Below are positions 26,218 to 34,091 of a stretch of 64,000 bases of DNA, one piece after another. The stretch is from Candidatus Mediterraneibacter avicola. Its GTDB lineage: Bacteria; Bacillota; Clostridia; Lachnospirales; Lachnospiraceae. A program made the translations under genes and the position numbers. The notes beneath the pieces were generated by a model. It had not been told where the DNA came from. It searched no databases and was given only the letters and a program-made list of their open reading frames with translations. How positions within the stretch are numbered: position 1 is the stretch's first letter; each line of letters opens with the position of its first letter. The stretch is from the NCBI GenBank assembly GCA_019115385.1, contig DXDR01000083.1, positions 1-64,000 on the forward strand, written 5' to 3'.

Positions 26218-26691
26218 TCAATATATACCCGCGGCCATTCCAACAATATATGCTGCAGTCAGAAAAGGAACAAACGGAAAGGAGTCTTTTCTTCCGAATC
26301 TCTTTCCGGCAAGGAGAAATACAGAGAATGCCGCAGCCATCAGAAATGCTGCAATAAGGAGAGAAAGTATATTCCAAAAACCAATAAAGCTTCCCATGAC
26401 TGTTATCAGAATACTGTCCCCATACCCGAAAGCTTCCCCCGTCAGTCTGCTGACAGCCAGAAATATTCCTCCCACTGCCGCTCCTGCCGCCAGCAGCAGC
26501 ACAGGAGTATCCCTTCCACACAGTTCTCCTGCCACAGCAAACAGAAAGCCTGCCATCAAAAATGAAAACTTCAGTCTGCGGGCCCTCAAATCCATGACCG
26601 AAAGCCCGATCAGATATACAGCGAATAATATCCGGCATACAAGCCATCTGTTTTCTGTCAGAATCTGTATCAGTTCTTTTATTTTGTACAC
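26218..26691 (-). CDS. A24-family prepilin peptidase (TadV/CpaA-like)
   Basis: 157 residues if the GTG with AGGAGG 9 bases upstream is used; an ATG three codons earlier has no gap between it and AGGAGG. There are about five or six hydrophobic helices. The two catalytic aspartates appear in GLSVMDLRARRLKFS and in GEAFGYGDSILITVMG, the GxGD-type motif. It lacks the N-methyltransferase domain, as in TadV/CpaA. It should cut the leader of the Flp-like pilin and of the TadE-like proteins. Confidence 0.88.
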   Translation of the reverse strand: MYKIKELIQILTENRWLVCRILFAVYLIGLSVMDLRARRLKFSFLMAGFLFAVAGELCGRDTPVLLLAAGAAVGGIFLAVSRLTGEAFGYGDSILITVMGSFIGFWNILSLLIAAFLMAAAFSVFLLAGKRFGRKDSFPFVPFLTAAYIVGMAAGIY

Positions 26692-27494
26692 CGATAACAT
26701 CCTCCTTTTCCTATGACCTCTGATTTCTTTACTGCCCTCACAGTGCGTTTTAGTCCGCTGCATCTGAGCGAATTATGATATTTTCCTCCTGTCTCTGTTA
26801 TATATACTCCCACCATTGCCGGTCCGTACACGCACTTTTCACATCTATGATATATCGCTCCTCCGCTGTTTCTCAGTTCCGACAGCCCTGCATAGGGTAC
26901 GAAATTAATAGAAAGCTGAAGATATGTACACTGCGGATCTTCATGATAGACCAGACCGTTCTCAGTAATATATACAATATCCGCATCCCCGTTTCCCAAT
27001 CCCCTGTCTTCATATCCTCGCCAGCCGTTAATCCTGAAGTCTTCTGTAAATTCTGCTGACGGATTTCCAAACACCGGCAGCGGCAGACTGATCTTATATT
27101 TTATCTTGATATACATTTCACCGGTATCTGAAGAAAACCAGGAATCTTTACACTGAATACCTTCGCTTCCTCCATCCAGAATACTTCTTTCCACACGTTC
27201 GATTCCTATTCCATTTATAATATCTGCTTTAAGCGCTGATATATTGAGCACAGGGACTATGGCTGTCTCCTCTGCCGCCCGCTTTGCCGCGCTCTGTGCC
27301 GCGTTTAAGATACTGATCCTGATACTGTGTATCTCGATCATCCAGATCAGGCACAATACTGCAAATAAGAAAAGCGGTATTCCAAAGGAAGCCTCAACAG
27401 TGACACTTGCATTTTTTTCATATCCTGCCCCCGGTGCAGATGCCCTTTCTTTTTTGAATCGGGATTGTTTTTTATTCGTATGTATTTGTTGCAT
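26679..27494 (-). CDS. TadE/G-like protein with tandem Cys/His repeats
   Basis: 271 residues from an internal ATG; the open frame begins 18 codons earlier at an ATG buried in a hairpin (27546-27563), so the start is uncertain. NASVTVEASFGIPLFLFAVLCLIW (about 28-51) is a TadE-like membrane segment with the usual Glu. The C-terminal third holds two related units: YITENGLVYHEDPQC..HRCEKC and YITETGGKYHNSLRC..CYRC. Each has a YH-x(5)-C followed by CxxC or RCxxC-like pairs, suggesting bound metal. The repeats are unusual in a pseudopilin. Confidence 0.7.
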   Translation of the reverse strand: MQQIHTNKKQSRFKKERASAPGAGYEKNASVTVEASFGIPLFLFAVLCLIWMIEIHSIRISILNAAQSAAKRAAEETAIVPVLNISALKADIINGIGIERVERSILDGGSEGIQCKDSWFSSDTGEMYIKIKYKISLPLPVFGNPSAEFTEDFRINGWRGYEDRGLGNGDADIVYITENGLVYHEDPQCTYLQLSINFVPYAGLSELRNSGGAIYHRCEKCVYGPAMVGVYITETGGKYHNSLRCSGLKRTVRAVKKSEVIGKGGCYRCTK

Positions 27495-27599
27495 CGCAGC
27501 TGATTTTCCTTTCTTAAATGTCGGGTGTGAATGAGTTAACTTCCGCATGAGAGAATGCGGTTTTGATGAAAGGGCACCTGTACCGGAGACAGGATCATA

Positions 27600-29000
27600 T
27601 TATTCATAGCCAAAATAAACCGGAAAACGGTAGGATAATCCTCCTGTGACTGCCGCTTTTGTGTTCAGCTCAAGTTTGGTAATACAGTAATCTATACGGA
27701 AATTATTTAATCCATATATGGATTTAAGATTCTCTTCTGTCCGGTCCAGTGTACGCATGGTTACATCTCCTGTATTCTCAAGAAACAGAAACGCTCTCAG
27801 ATAATCTTCATAAGAAATCCCGTCTTGTGTGTCTGTTCCATCTACAATATCAGTTCCAGTGCCCAGCAGAAACAGAGCATGTAGTGGCAGCTGCCAGTTC
27901 TCCGATTTTTTGATCAATGGTACTCTGTTGCCGGATAGAAGCGACCTCAAGTCCACTATGCTCTCCCCCGCAGCCCATGCAAGCAAGATCAGATGTTTTA
28001 ACGGCTGGGCTATTTCGGGCATGAACATCAAAACAGAGAGTACGACAGCAAGAGTCTCAGCCTGAGATTTACGGGAACTGTCCCCCATAAGATACACATA
28101 ATTAAGCGACATGCGTATAAGAAAAATCTTAAAAAGCACTGACTCAAGGTTTTCTTTATCTGAGCCTTTTCCTGCAAGAATATACTCTACCTCATAAAGA
28201 AGAGATTTATTTTTCTTTTTTCCATCTTGTCCGTTCTCCTCTTCTGCAAGTTCATCGTCTCTCCCAGAATCTGCGGCATTTCCAAAATTATCCATGATAT
28301 ATTCGTTAAACAAAAGTTTTTCCTCCGCTCCATTCAGATTCTTTCTTGCCGGAAAAGAACCGTATCCTGTTATCAAAGCTCTGTACGACGCCTGACCCTC
28401 CAGATTGATCTTTTTTCCGGACAGATCCATATCTTTGGGCAAAACCAGGGAGAGAATGCCCGAATTTTCTATTGTCTCCAGGCAGGAAAAGGGGGTTTCC
28501 TCCTGTTCCGTTGTCTGAGACAATTCCCTGTATTCATCCAGTATGGTTTCCTCCTTCTCTCTCATATTCTCTCCCTGTATACTCTGATCCTCCCACTCTC
28601 CTGTCATATCAACAATATCCTTTACAAGTCCGATCCCGTATTTCTGCTCCATATACTCTGTAACCTGTTCTCTGAACGGCTGGCCTCTGCTGTCTGTAAG
28701 ATACTGTATCCCTGTTATCTCATGCTCCAGCCCCTCTGTTCCATAATAGTGCATGCGCCTGATGATGTTTTTTTCAGAGTACTGCCCCGTTCCATAACTG
28801 CCGTCCAGACCAAACACATGATATTCTTCCAGAAGCTGCTGCTGATATTCTCCAAATATGGAAAATATTGCTCTGTCAGCTTCGAGACGGTACAGATTTT
28901 TTTCCGTCTGCATCACGGCAGCCTCTAGAATGCCTGCAGTAAACGCCATAAGAATTACAAAAAGCAGACTGAGAAAAATCGTGATCTCTCCTTTTTTCAT
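27600..29000 (-). CDS. DUF5702-like membrane protein of the Tad locus
   Basis: 466 residues from MKKGEITIFLSLLFVILMAF. The start is a TadG/TadE-like membrane anchor (MKKGEITIFLSLLFVILMAFTAGILEAA) followed by a large extracytoplasmic domain rich in charged residues, and a possible second hydrophobic segment (about 310-340). It matches DUF5702, a family found in Tad loci of Clostridia, with no assigned role. Its start lies 1 base from the end of the Flp-pilin gene. The ribosome site (GGGAATCTGAT) is poor, so coupling to the pilin gene is likely. Confidence 0.65.
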   Translation of the reverse strand: MKKGEITIFLSLLFVILMAFTAGILEAAVMQTEKNLYRLEADRAIFSIFGEYQQQLLEEYHVFGLDGSYGTGQYSEKNIIRRMHYYGTEGLEHEITGIQYLTDSRGQPFREQVTEYMEQKYGIGLVKDIVDMTGEWEDQSIQGENMREKEETILDEYRELSQTTEQEETPFSCLETIENSGILSLVLPKDMDLSGKKINLEGQASYRALITGYGSFPARKNLNGAEEKLLFNEYIMDNFGNAADSGRDDELAEEENGQDGKKKNKSLLYEVEYILAGKGSDKENLESVLFKIFLIRMSLNYVYLMGDSSRKSQAETLAVVLSVLMFMPEIAQPLKHLILLAWAAGESIVDLRSLLSGNRVPLIKKSENWQLPLHALFLLGTGTDIVDGTDTQDGISYEDYLRAFLFLENTGDVTMRTLDRTEENLKSIYGLNNFRIDYCITKLELNTKAAVTGGLSYRFPVYFGYE

Positions 29001-29001
29001 A

Positions 29002-29223
29002 TCAGATTCCCGCGCTCTCAGATGTGATCCTGTCAAATATACTGTTTATCAGACTGACAAGCTGATTTTTAAAGATCAGCAGAAGCGCTATAATAATTAC
29101 AAGAATCAGAACCAGCTCGATCACTGTAATACCAGACAGTTCTTTATTGCAGGAAAAAAGTTCTCCTGCCCTTTTTCTCCATGTTATGATCTTCTTCTTT
29201 GCTTTTTCTGAAAAATTTTTCAT
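29002..29223 (-). CDS. Flp-type (type IVb) pilin
   Basis: 73 residues. A basic leader (KNFSEKAKKKIITWRKRAG) is followed by the hydrophobic segment KELSGITVIELVLILVIIIALLLIF. The G-I-T-V-I-E pattern fits prepilin-peptidase cleavage before the hydrophobic run with a Glu at position 5. The short C-terminal tail is typical of Flp pilins. It is the likely main subunit of this Tad pilus. GAGGAGAGGC lies before the ATG. Confidence 0.85.
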   Translation of the reverse strand: MKNFSEKAKKKIITWRKRAGELFSCNKELSGITVIELVLILVIIIALLLIFKNQLVSLINSIFDRITSESAGI

Positions 29224-29258
29224 GCCTCTCCTCCTCTTCTATTTAAAGATTCTTCCTT

Positions 29259-30515
29259 TTAAATCTGTATTGTAAAAAATGCTGGTACGATAACTATTAC
29301 AAATACAACAATAAGCATCATAAACATAGGTATCATCAGCTTTGTTCCGGCCTCCTCCCCCAGCTTTTTCGCTGTATTTTTCCTTTCTTCAAACGCTTCT
29401 TCCGCCTCTCTTTTCAACAGTACGGAAAGACCTTTTGATCCTTTTCTGAGATTTTGGGAGAGCATTGTCCCAAACTTCCGGTAAACCGGAACTTTACATC
29501 GGACTCCATAATTTTCATAACATTCACCTTCGGCCGCTCCTCCCTGAATCTGATGCATGGTATATATCATTTCTTCATATGCCTCTTTCTTCCCCGTCCT
29601 TTGTTTTTCTTTTTCATAATCTCCGGCAATACGGAACCATGCCCGCCTGACTGTCATACCCGCTCCGATATAAAGGTTTAATTTATTAATAATCTGAGGA
29701 TAATCCCTCTTCAGTTCCCTTATCCTTGTTTTTTCTTTTTCCCTGCGCCTCTGTTTATCCGACACACAGATCATACAGGCTCCTCCAGCGCCCAGTATCA
29801 GAATCGCAAATGCTCTTGTATTTTTCGCATATTCCCACTGTATATCCACTCCGTTTACATTTCCGGGAAGAGTAAGATAACCCTGAGTCTTTGTCTCTTC
29901 GTCATTTTTTCTGACCTGATCGTTTATTTCCCTGATCAGCTTTTCTGACTGATTCAGTCTGGGAGGATAAACTCTGACATAAAATTCATGCACCGTTTTT
30001 TCATCTTCGTATCCAAGAATTGCTTTAAGTTTTACAAGAGTGCCTTCATCTTTCAGATTTTCCTGTCTCAGCTGGCCGCTGATATCCATTACATCATAGT
30101 TGTCTAATTCCCATGAGACAGATATCCCGCTATCCGGTATCTCATTGACCAGATTCAGATCATTCCTCACATCGTTGGGATCCTTATTTTCTCCCAGGAT
30201 CAGTCCTTCTAAATTTTCCGCTGCCTCCTTCAGTTTTTCCTGGATTTTTTCACTGTCGTATGCCTGGCCGGACACTGTAACATTTACGGATTTTTCAATA
30301 TCTCCTGCTTTTATCCTGAGTTCCAGATTTTCTTCCTCACCCGCATGACCTCTCCTCTCTAATATCTCTTCTCCCTTTTCATTTACTGCGATCTTTCTGC
30401 TGTTATCCCATATATAAATGACAAAGAACAGTGAGACAGATAAGGTAAGAATTAAACCCGCTTTAAAATAGACCGGATTTTTTACTGTTTTTATAAATTT
30501 ACTTTTCAGATCCAT
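29259..30515 (-). CDS. TadC-like type II/IV secretion system F protein with an ectodomain
   Basis: 418 residues. An N-terminal helix (about 18-36) is followed by a roughly 190-residue predicted extracytoplasmic region, then a helix (about 238-252) and the T2SSF core (AGMTVRRAWFRIAGDY, KLMIPMFMMLIVVFVIVIVP at the end). The ectodomain includes GISVSWELDNYDVMDISGQL and GTLVKLKAILGYEDEKTVHEFYVRV, the pattern of atrophied bacterial Ig-like domains. TadC-like proteins form the inner-membrane platform with TadB. The ectodomain is not part of standard TadC. Confidence 0.8.
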   Translation of the reverse strand: MDLKSKFIKTVKNPVYFKAGLILTLSVSLFFVIYIWDNSRKIAVNEKGEEILERRGHAGEEENLELRIKAGDIEKSVNVTVSGQAYDSEKIQEKLKEAAENLEGLILGENKDPNDVRNDLNLVNEIPDSGISVSWELDNYDVMDISGQLRQENLKDEGTLVKLKAILGYEDEKTVHEFYVRVYPPRLNQSEKLIREINDQVRKNDEETKTQGYLTLPGNVNGVDIQWEYAKNTRAFAILILGAGGACMICVSDKQRRREKEKTRIRELKRDYPQIINKLNLYIGAGMTVRRAWFRIAGDYEKEKQRTGKKEAYEEMIYTMHQIQGGAAEGECYENYGVRCKVPVYRKFGTMLSQNLRKGSKGLSVLLKREAEEAFEERKNTAKKLGEEAGTKLMIPMFMMLIVVFVIVIVPAFFTIQI

Positions 30516-30533
30516 AATGTAACCCCTTGTCTT

Positions 30534-31250
30534 TCACACATCTATATGAATGAGTCTCCTTCCAAAACGATATGCTCCCACATAAACTGCCAGACATATG
30601 CTCATCGTCACAACACCTGCTGTATTTCCATAAAGAACATTCAAAAACTCTCCAAAAGTCATTTTCATATAAAGAATGATGAGGAATGGAACTGCGCACA
30701 TGATTTTAAACTCCATTTTTTTTGATGCGAGAAGCGTTTCTATCTCCTTTTCTGTTTCTATTTTCTCGCTGATCGTACACACAGCATTTCGTATGATAGA
30801 AATGCTGTCCCCTCCGCTCATTTTCGCCGCCGCAAAGACATTTACAAAGTTTTCCACATCCTCCTGCCTCACTCTCTCTGAAAATTCTTCCAGAGCCTGA
30901 GCGGCAGTACCGTTCATATTCAGTCTTACTGTCATTCTTTCGTACTCTTTACTGATGCGTGTATCTTTTCCATGCATAGGAAGGATATCCTTTTTTGTTT
31001 CCCGGATTGCATTCTCCACTGAATATCCTGCTTTCAGAGCTGCAGACATAGCCTGTATGCTGTCTCTGAACTGGCTTCTGAACTGTTGTTCCTTCTGTAA
31101 AGCCTTGTCCTCAGCCCAGTCCTTCATATACAGAAGCCATACGGGGATCAGAAAAGGCGCAGGCAGAAATGATTCATAAAACAGATATAAAATAAGTCCG
31201 AAAATAACTGACGCTTTTAAAATGCCAGCCGCATATTCACGCTTTTTCAT
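30534..31250 (-). CDS. TadB-like type II secretion system F protein
   Basis: 238 residues. It has an N-terminal helix pair (about 8-35), then a cytoplasmic helical T2SSF domain (QFRDSIQAMSAALKAGYSVENAIRETKKDI, VENFVNVFAAAKMSGGDSISIIRNA) and two C-terminal helices (ILYMKMTFGEFLNVLYGNTAGVV). This is the partner inner-membrane platform protein of the Tad system. Its start overlaps the ATPase gene by 14 bases and it ends 18 bases before the TadC-like gene. Confidence 0.85.
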   Translation of the reverse strand: MKKREYAAGILKASVIFGLILYLFYESFLPAPFLIPVWLLYMKDWAEDKALQKEQQFRSQFRDSIQAMSAALKAGYSVENAIRETKKDILPMHGKDTRISKEYERMTVRLNMNGTAAQALEEFSERVRQEDVENFVNVFAAAKMSGGDSISIIRNAVCTISEKIETEKEIETLLASKKMEFKIMCAVPFLIILYMKMTFGEFLNVLYGNTAGVVTMSICLAVYVGAYRFGRRLIHIDV

Positions 31251-32451
31251 ATCCTGCAGCCAGAAGCTTCCCTTTATTTTCGATATCGCCGACCTTCACA
31301 AGGCATCCTTTAATTTTTTCATCCTCCACCCCTTTCTCCTGAAATTCATACAGGGTATTTGTCTCTATTTTTCCGTTCTCATAATTTAAAACTTCCTCGA
31401 TCTGCAGGACTTTTCTCGTTTTGTCTCTGAGCCTGCCAAGATGGATGATAATATCAAGGGCGGATGCGATCTGCCTCTGTATTGCCTGAAGAGGAAGATC
31501 TATTCCCATCATCATCATTGTTTCCAGCCGGTTCAGCATATCCGAAGGGCTGTTTGCATGTCCTGTGGACATAGATCCACTGTGTCCGTTCAGCATGGCG
31601 GACGCGATCATATCCACAGTCTCTTCTCCTCTTACTTCTCCTACGATAATCCTGTCAGGGCGCATTCGAAGTGCGGATTTTATCAGATCGCGTATCGTAA
31701 CCTCCCCCTCTCCCTCCAGATTTGCGTTTCTCGCCTCCAGGCTTACCAGATTTTCCACTCCCTGGATCTGCAGTTCCGCATTATCTTCAATGGTAATGAT
31801 CCTTTCATCTTTTGGTATAAAATCTGACATAGCATTTAAAAATGTGGTTTTGCCTGCTCCTGTCCCTCCGCTCACAAAAATATTGTACTTTGCCCTGACC
31901 AGCTTTTTCAGAAACTCTGCCGCCTCTTCTGTCACACTTTTCATGTGTATCAGTTGTTTCATTGTCACAGCCTCGGACGGGAACTTTCTTATCGTCATGA
32001 TCGGTCCGTTTACCGCAACTGGTTTGAGCACTACATTTACCCGGGAACCGTCTTTCAGCCGCGCATCCACTATTGGTGAAGATTCGTTGACATACCTGTT
32101 TGTTTCTCCTACAATCTGCTGTATTACGTCAGACAGTCTTTCTTCTGATAAAAATCTCCTGTCTGACCGGTACAGCCTGCCGGATTTTTCATAAAAAATA
32201 TTTTCTGTTCCATTTACCATTATTTCGGTAATTTCATCATCTTCGATCAGCTCCTGAAGAATATCCAGCCTTCGAAACGCATTGAACAGTTCCCTGCTTA
32301 TTTTTATTTTTTCCCGAAGAGGAATGTACTCTTCAGCAGACGCCTTATCCAGAACTTCTCTTATGATCTGCTGAAGTTCTTCCTCTCCGGTCTCTTTTGT
32401 CATATCTATGCAAAGCATTACCTGTTCATAGAGATATTCTGTCCGCCCCAT
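31237..32451 (-). CDS. Tad/CpaF-type secretion ATPase
   Basis: 404 residues from an ATG with GGAGG 5 bases upstream; another ATG seven codons earlier is possible. An N-terminal helical domain precedes the ATPase core: Walker A FVSGGTGAGKTTFLNAM, Asp box IITIEDNAELQI, Walker B DRIIVGEVRGEE and the His box STGHANSPSDML. It would hexamerise at the inner face of the membrane and drive pilus assembly. It overlaps the upstream CpaE-like gene by 26 bases. Confidence 0.93.
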   Translation of the reverse strand: MGRTEYLYEQVMLCIDMTKETGEEELQQIIREVLDKASAEEYIPLREKIKISRELFNAFRRLDILQELIEDDEITEIMVNGTENIFYEKSGRLYRSDRRFLSEERLSDVIQQIVGETNRYVNESSPIVDARLKDGSRVNVVLKPVAVNGPIMTIRKFPSEAVTMKQLIHMKSVTEEAAEFLKKLVRAKYNIFVSGGTGAGKTTFLNAMSDFIPKDERIITIEDNAELQIQGVENLVSLEARNANLEGEGEVTIRDLIKSALRMRPDRIIVGEVRGEETVDMIASAMLNGHSGSMSTGHANSPSDMLNRLETMMMMGIDLPLQAIQRQIASALDIIIHLGRLRDKTRKVLQIEEVLNYENGKIETNTLYEFQEKGVEDEKIKGCLVKVGDIENKGKLLAAGYEKA

Positions 32452-33505
32452 TGATACCTCCGTTTTTTTCATCCGACAGCTTTCCTTTTTTCATTTTTTT
32501 CTTTACTGTACGGTTCAGAATATCTCCATACCCCGCCTGATCCAGATTTTTCTCATACTGTTCTATCTTTGCAGCCGATACGCCGTCTTCTGTATACGGG
32601 GTATAAATGCGGTCGCACTTTCTCAAAATGTCGTACAGACCGTTGATGCTGTCTCCAAGATCAAGGATAATGCTGTCATAAATACATTTTTTCTTTATCG
32701 TTTCCAGGAGCGCAATCCACTCTTCTCCTTTGACAGCGCGAAAATCAACTTCATTTTTCATAGGAAAAATGTAATCAAGTCCCTGCGTCTGATCAGTCAT
32801 AATACTGATCCTGATCCCCTGGCTGGCTCCATCCTGTCTGACATAATAGAGAAGATCGCCCATATCATACCCACAGGCGTCAGAAAAATAATAATTTCCT
32901 CCCGAACACCCCTCTAAATTGAGATAAAGCGCCGGAGCTCTCACGGCAAGCTGTCTGCCGTATCTGAGAGCCAGCCTCGTCTTCCCGATCCGATGAACAG
33001 GGGAGTATATGCCAATGATCCCATTTCCCACAGGCTCGTCTCTTATACGCGGTCTTTGTTTTTTTACGCAGGATTTGTTGGAAGGAAATATTTCCTCTAT
33101 GATCTTCTCTGCGGACTGATAACGGAAAATGTAATTCATACCATCATTTTCCCGTCCTTTTCTTTTTTCGGAAATTATAAATATCCTGCCTGAACCGGCG
33201 CTTTTTATCTTCTCCTCCCCATATTCTTCAGCAATCAGAAGAATCTCTATTTCCGATGTCCCAGAAAATAGTTTCAGTTTTTCCAGATCATGAAAAATGT
33301 GAAACTGAAATTTTCCCTGAAATCTATCCATCAAAATCTTTAACAGATTTTCAGAATACTCTTTCTGGACATCGCATAAGACAAAATGGCCGTGTATGTC
33401 TTCAGTTTTTCTTTTTTCCTCTGTCATTTTCTGAATTTTTGCTGCGATCAGTGCAGCACGAATAAAAACGATACCGGTTATCCCTTTCCGGTACTTTTGA
33501 TTCAC
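32426..33505 (-). CDS. CpaE-like P-loop protein of the Tad locus
   Basis: About 333-359 residues; no candidate start (GTG at 33505, ATG at 33427) has a good ribosome site. Residues about 35-150 resemble a receiver-like N-terminal domain without the phospho-acceptor pattern. The second half is a MinD/ParA-like fold: GIYSPVHRIGKTRLALRYG (P-loop), LNLEGCSGGNYYF and SIILDLGDSINGL. The P-loop keeps GKT but lacks the signature Lys of the KGGxGKT form, so ATP-dependent cycling may be altered. Related proteins locate Tad pilus machinery. It is the first gene of the locus. Confidence 0.75.
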   Translation of the reverse strand: MNQKYRKGITGIVFIRAALIAAKIQKMTEEKRKTEDIHGHFVLCDVQKEYSENLLKILMDRFQGKFQFHIFHDLEKLKLFSGTSEIEILLIAEEYGEEKIKSAGSGRIFIISEKRKGRENDGMNYIFRYQSAEKIIEEIFPSNKSCVKKQRPRIRDEPVGNGIIGIYSPVHRIGKTRLALRYGRQLAVRAPALYLNLEGCSGGNYYFSDACGYDMGDLLYYVRQDGASQGIRISIMTDQTQGLDYIFPMKNEVDFRAVKGEEWIALLETIKKKCIYDSIILDLGDSINGLYDILRKCDRIYTPYTEDGVSAAKIEQYEKNLDQAGYGDILNRTVKKKMKKGKLSDEKNGGINGADRISL

Positions 33506-33572
33506 CTGTTATCCCGATCATAGACAGGTGATACAGCATCTGAATGCCTGCTGTGTAGAATGCATTATAAAA

Positions 33573-33612
33573 GGCGGATTTCATTTTGTCCATAGCAAAA
33601 ATGAAATCCGCC
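33573..33612 (-). terminator. strong bidirectional terminator
   Basis: Two perfect 15-base arms (33573-33587 and 33598-33612) with a 10-base loop; T and A tracts on both sides (CTTTTTG right, AAAA left). It ends the BofA-like gene on the minus strand and isolates it from the Tad locus. Confidence 0.8.
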
Positions 33613-33628
33613 TCTTTTTGTAAAATAC

Positions 33629-33838
33629 TCACAAAATCTGGTACCACATAATCCCATAAAGAAGTCCAACTCCAGGAATGCCAAGACTTCCCGATGTCAA
33701 AAAGGATACTGCGTTCATACCCACATTAATTGAAGAATCAGATGGAAGCACATACTGGTTTATAAAAAAAATCAACGCCATTCCTACCACTGCCCTGACA
33801 AAAAATTTAACTACAGCCGATAAAGCCTTATTTCCCAA
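33629..33838 (-). CDS. pro-sigma-K processing inhibitor BofA-like protein
   Basis: 69 residues from a TTG with GAGGAG 6 bases upstream. Two hydrophobic segments (about 8-27, FFVRAVVGMALIFFINQYVL; about 40-68) end in GSLGIPGVGLLYGIMWY, the conserved BofA C-terminus. In Bacillus, BofA holds the SpoIVFB protease inactive in the forespore outer membrane until sigma-K is needed. Its presence suggests a spore-forming ancestry; actual sporulation cannot be judged from here. Confidence 0.8.
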   Translation of the reverse strand: MGNKALSAVVKFFVRAVVGMALIFFINQYVLPSDSSINVGMNAVSFLTSGSLGIPGVGLLYGIMWYQIL

Positions 33839-34027
33839 AGCTGTCTCCTCTTTTTTGGAATTCTAATATATATTATTCTTCCCGAAACATATTTATAACC
33901 TGTAAAAAGCCAATCGTCTTAATATGCAAGAATTCTTTCATATTTTTTCTTTCAATACATGTTTCGCTATTCTTTTTGCAGGATATATTTCATTAAATAA
34001 ATTTTGTAAATTTAATAATTTACTTGA

Positions 34028-34077
34028 TAAAAAAGAAATGAAAAGAATTCATTTTATAGAAATCTTTTCATTTCTTT
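34028..34077 (-). terminator. terminator after gyrA
   Basis: Arms of 14 bases (aaagaaatgaaaag at 34032-34045 and its complement at 34064-34077), followed on the minus strand by TTTTTTATC. The DNA between it and the BofA-like gene (33839-34027) is AT-rich with no gene. Confidence 0.7.
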
Positions 34078-34091
34078 AGTTAATATTATTA

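Noticed and set aside
26162..26647. Minus-strand open frame within the prepilin peptidase gene
   Set aside because: Out-of-frame shadow; the peptidase frame has the GxGD motif and helices.
33402..33647. Minus-strand open frame before the Tad locus
   Set aside because: It crosses a strong terminator and overlaps the CpaE-like gene in another frame.
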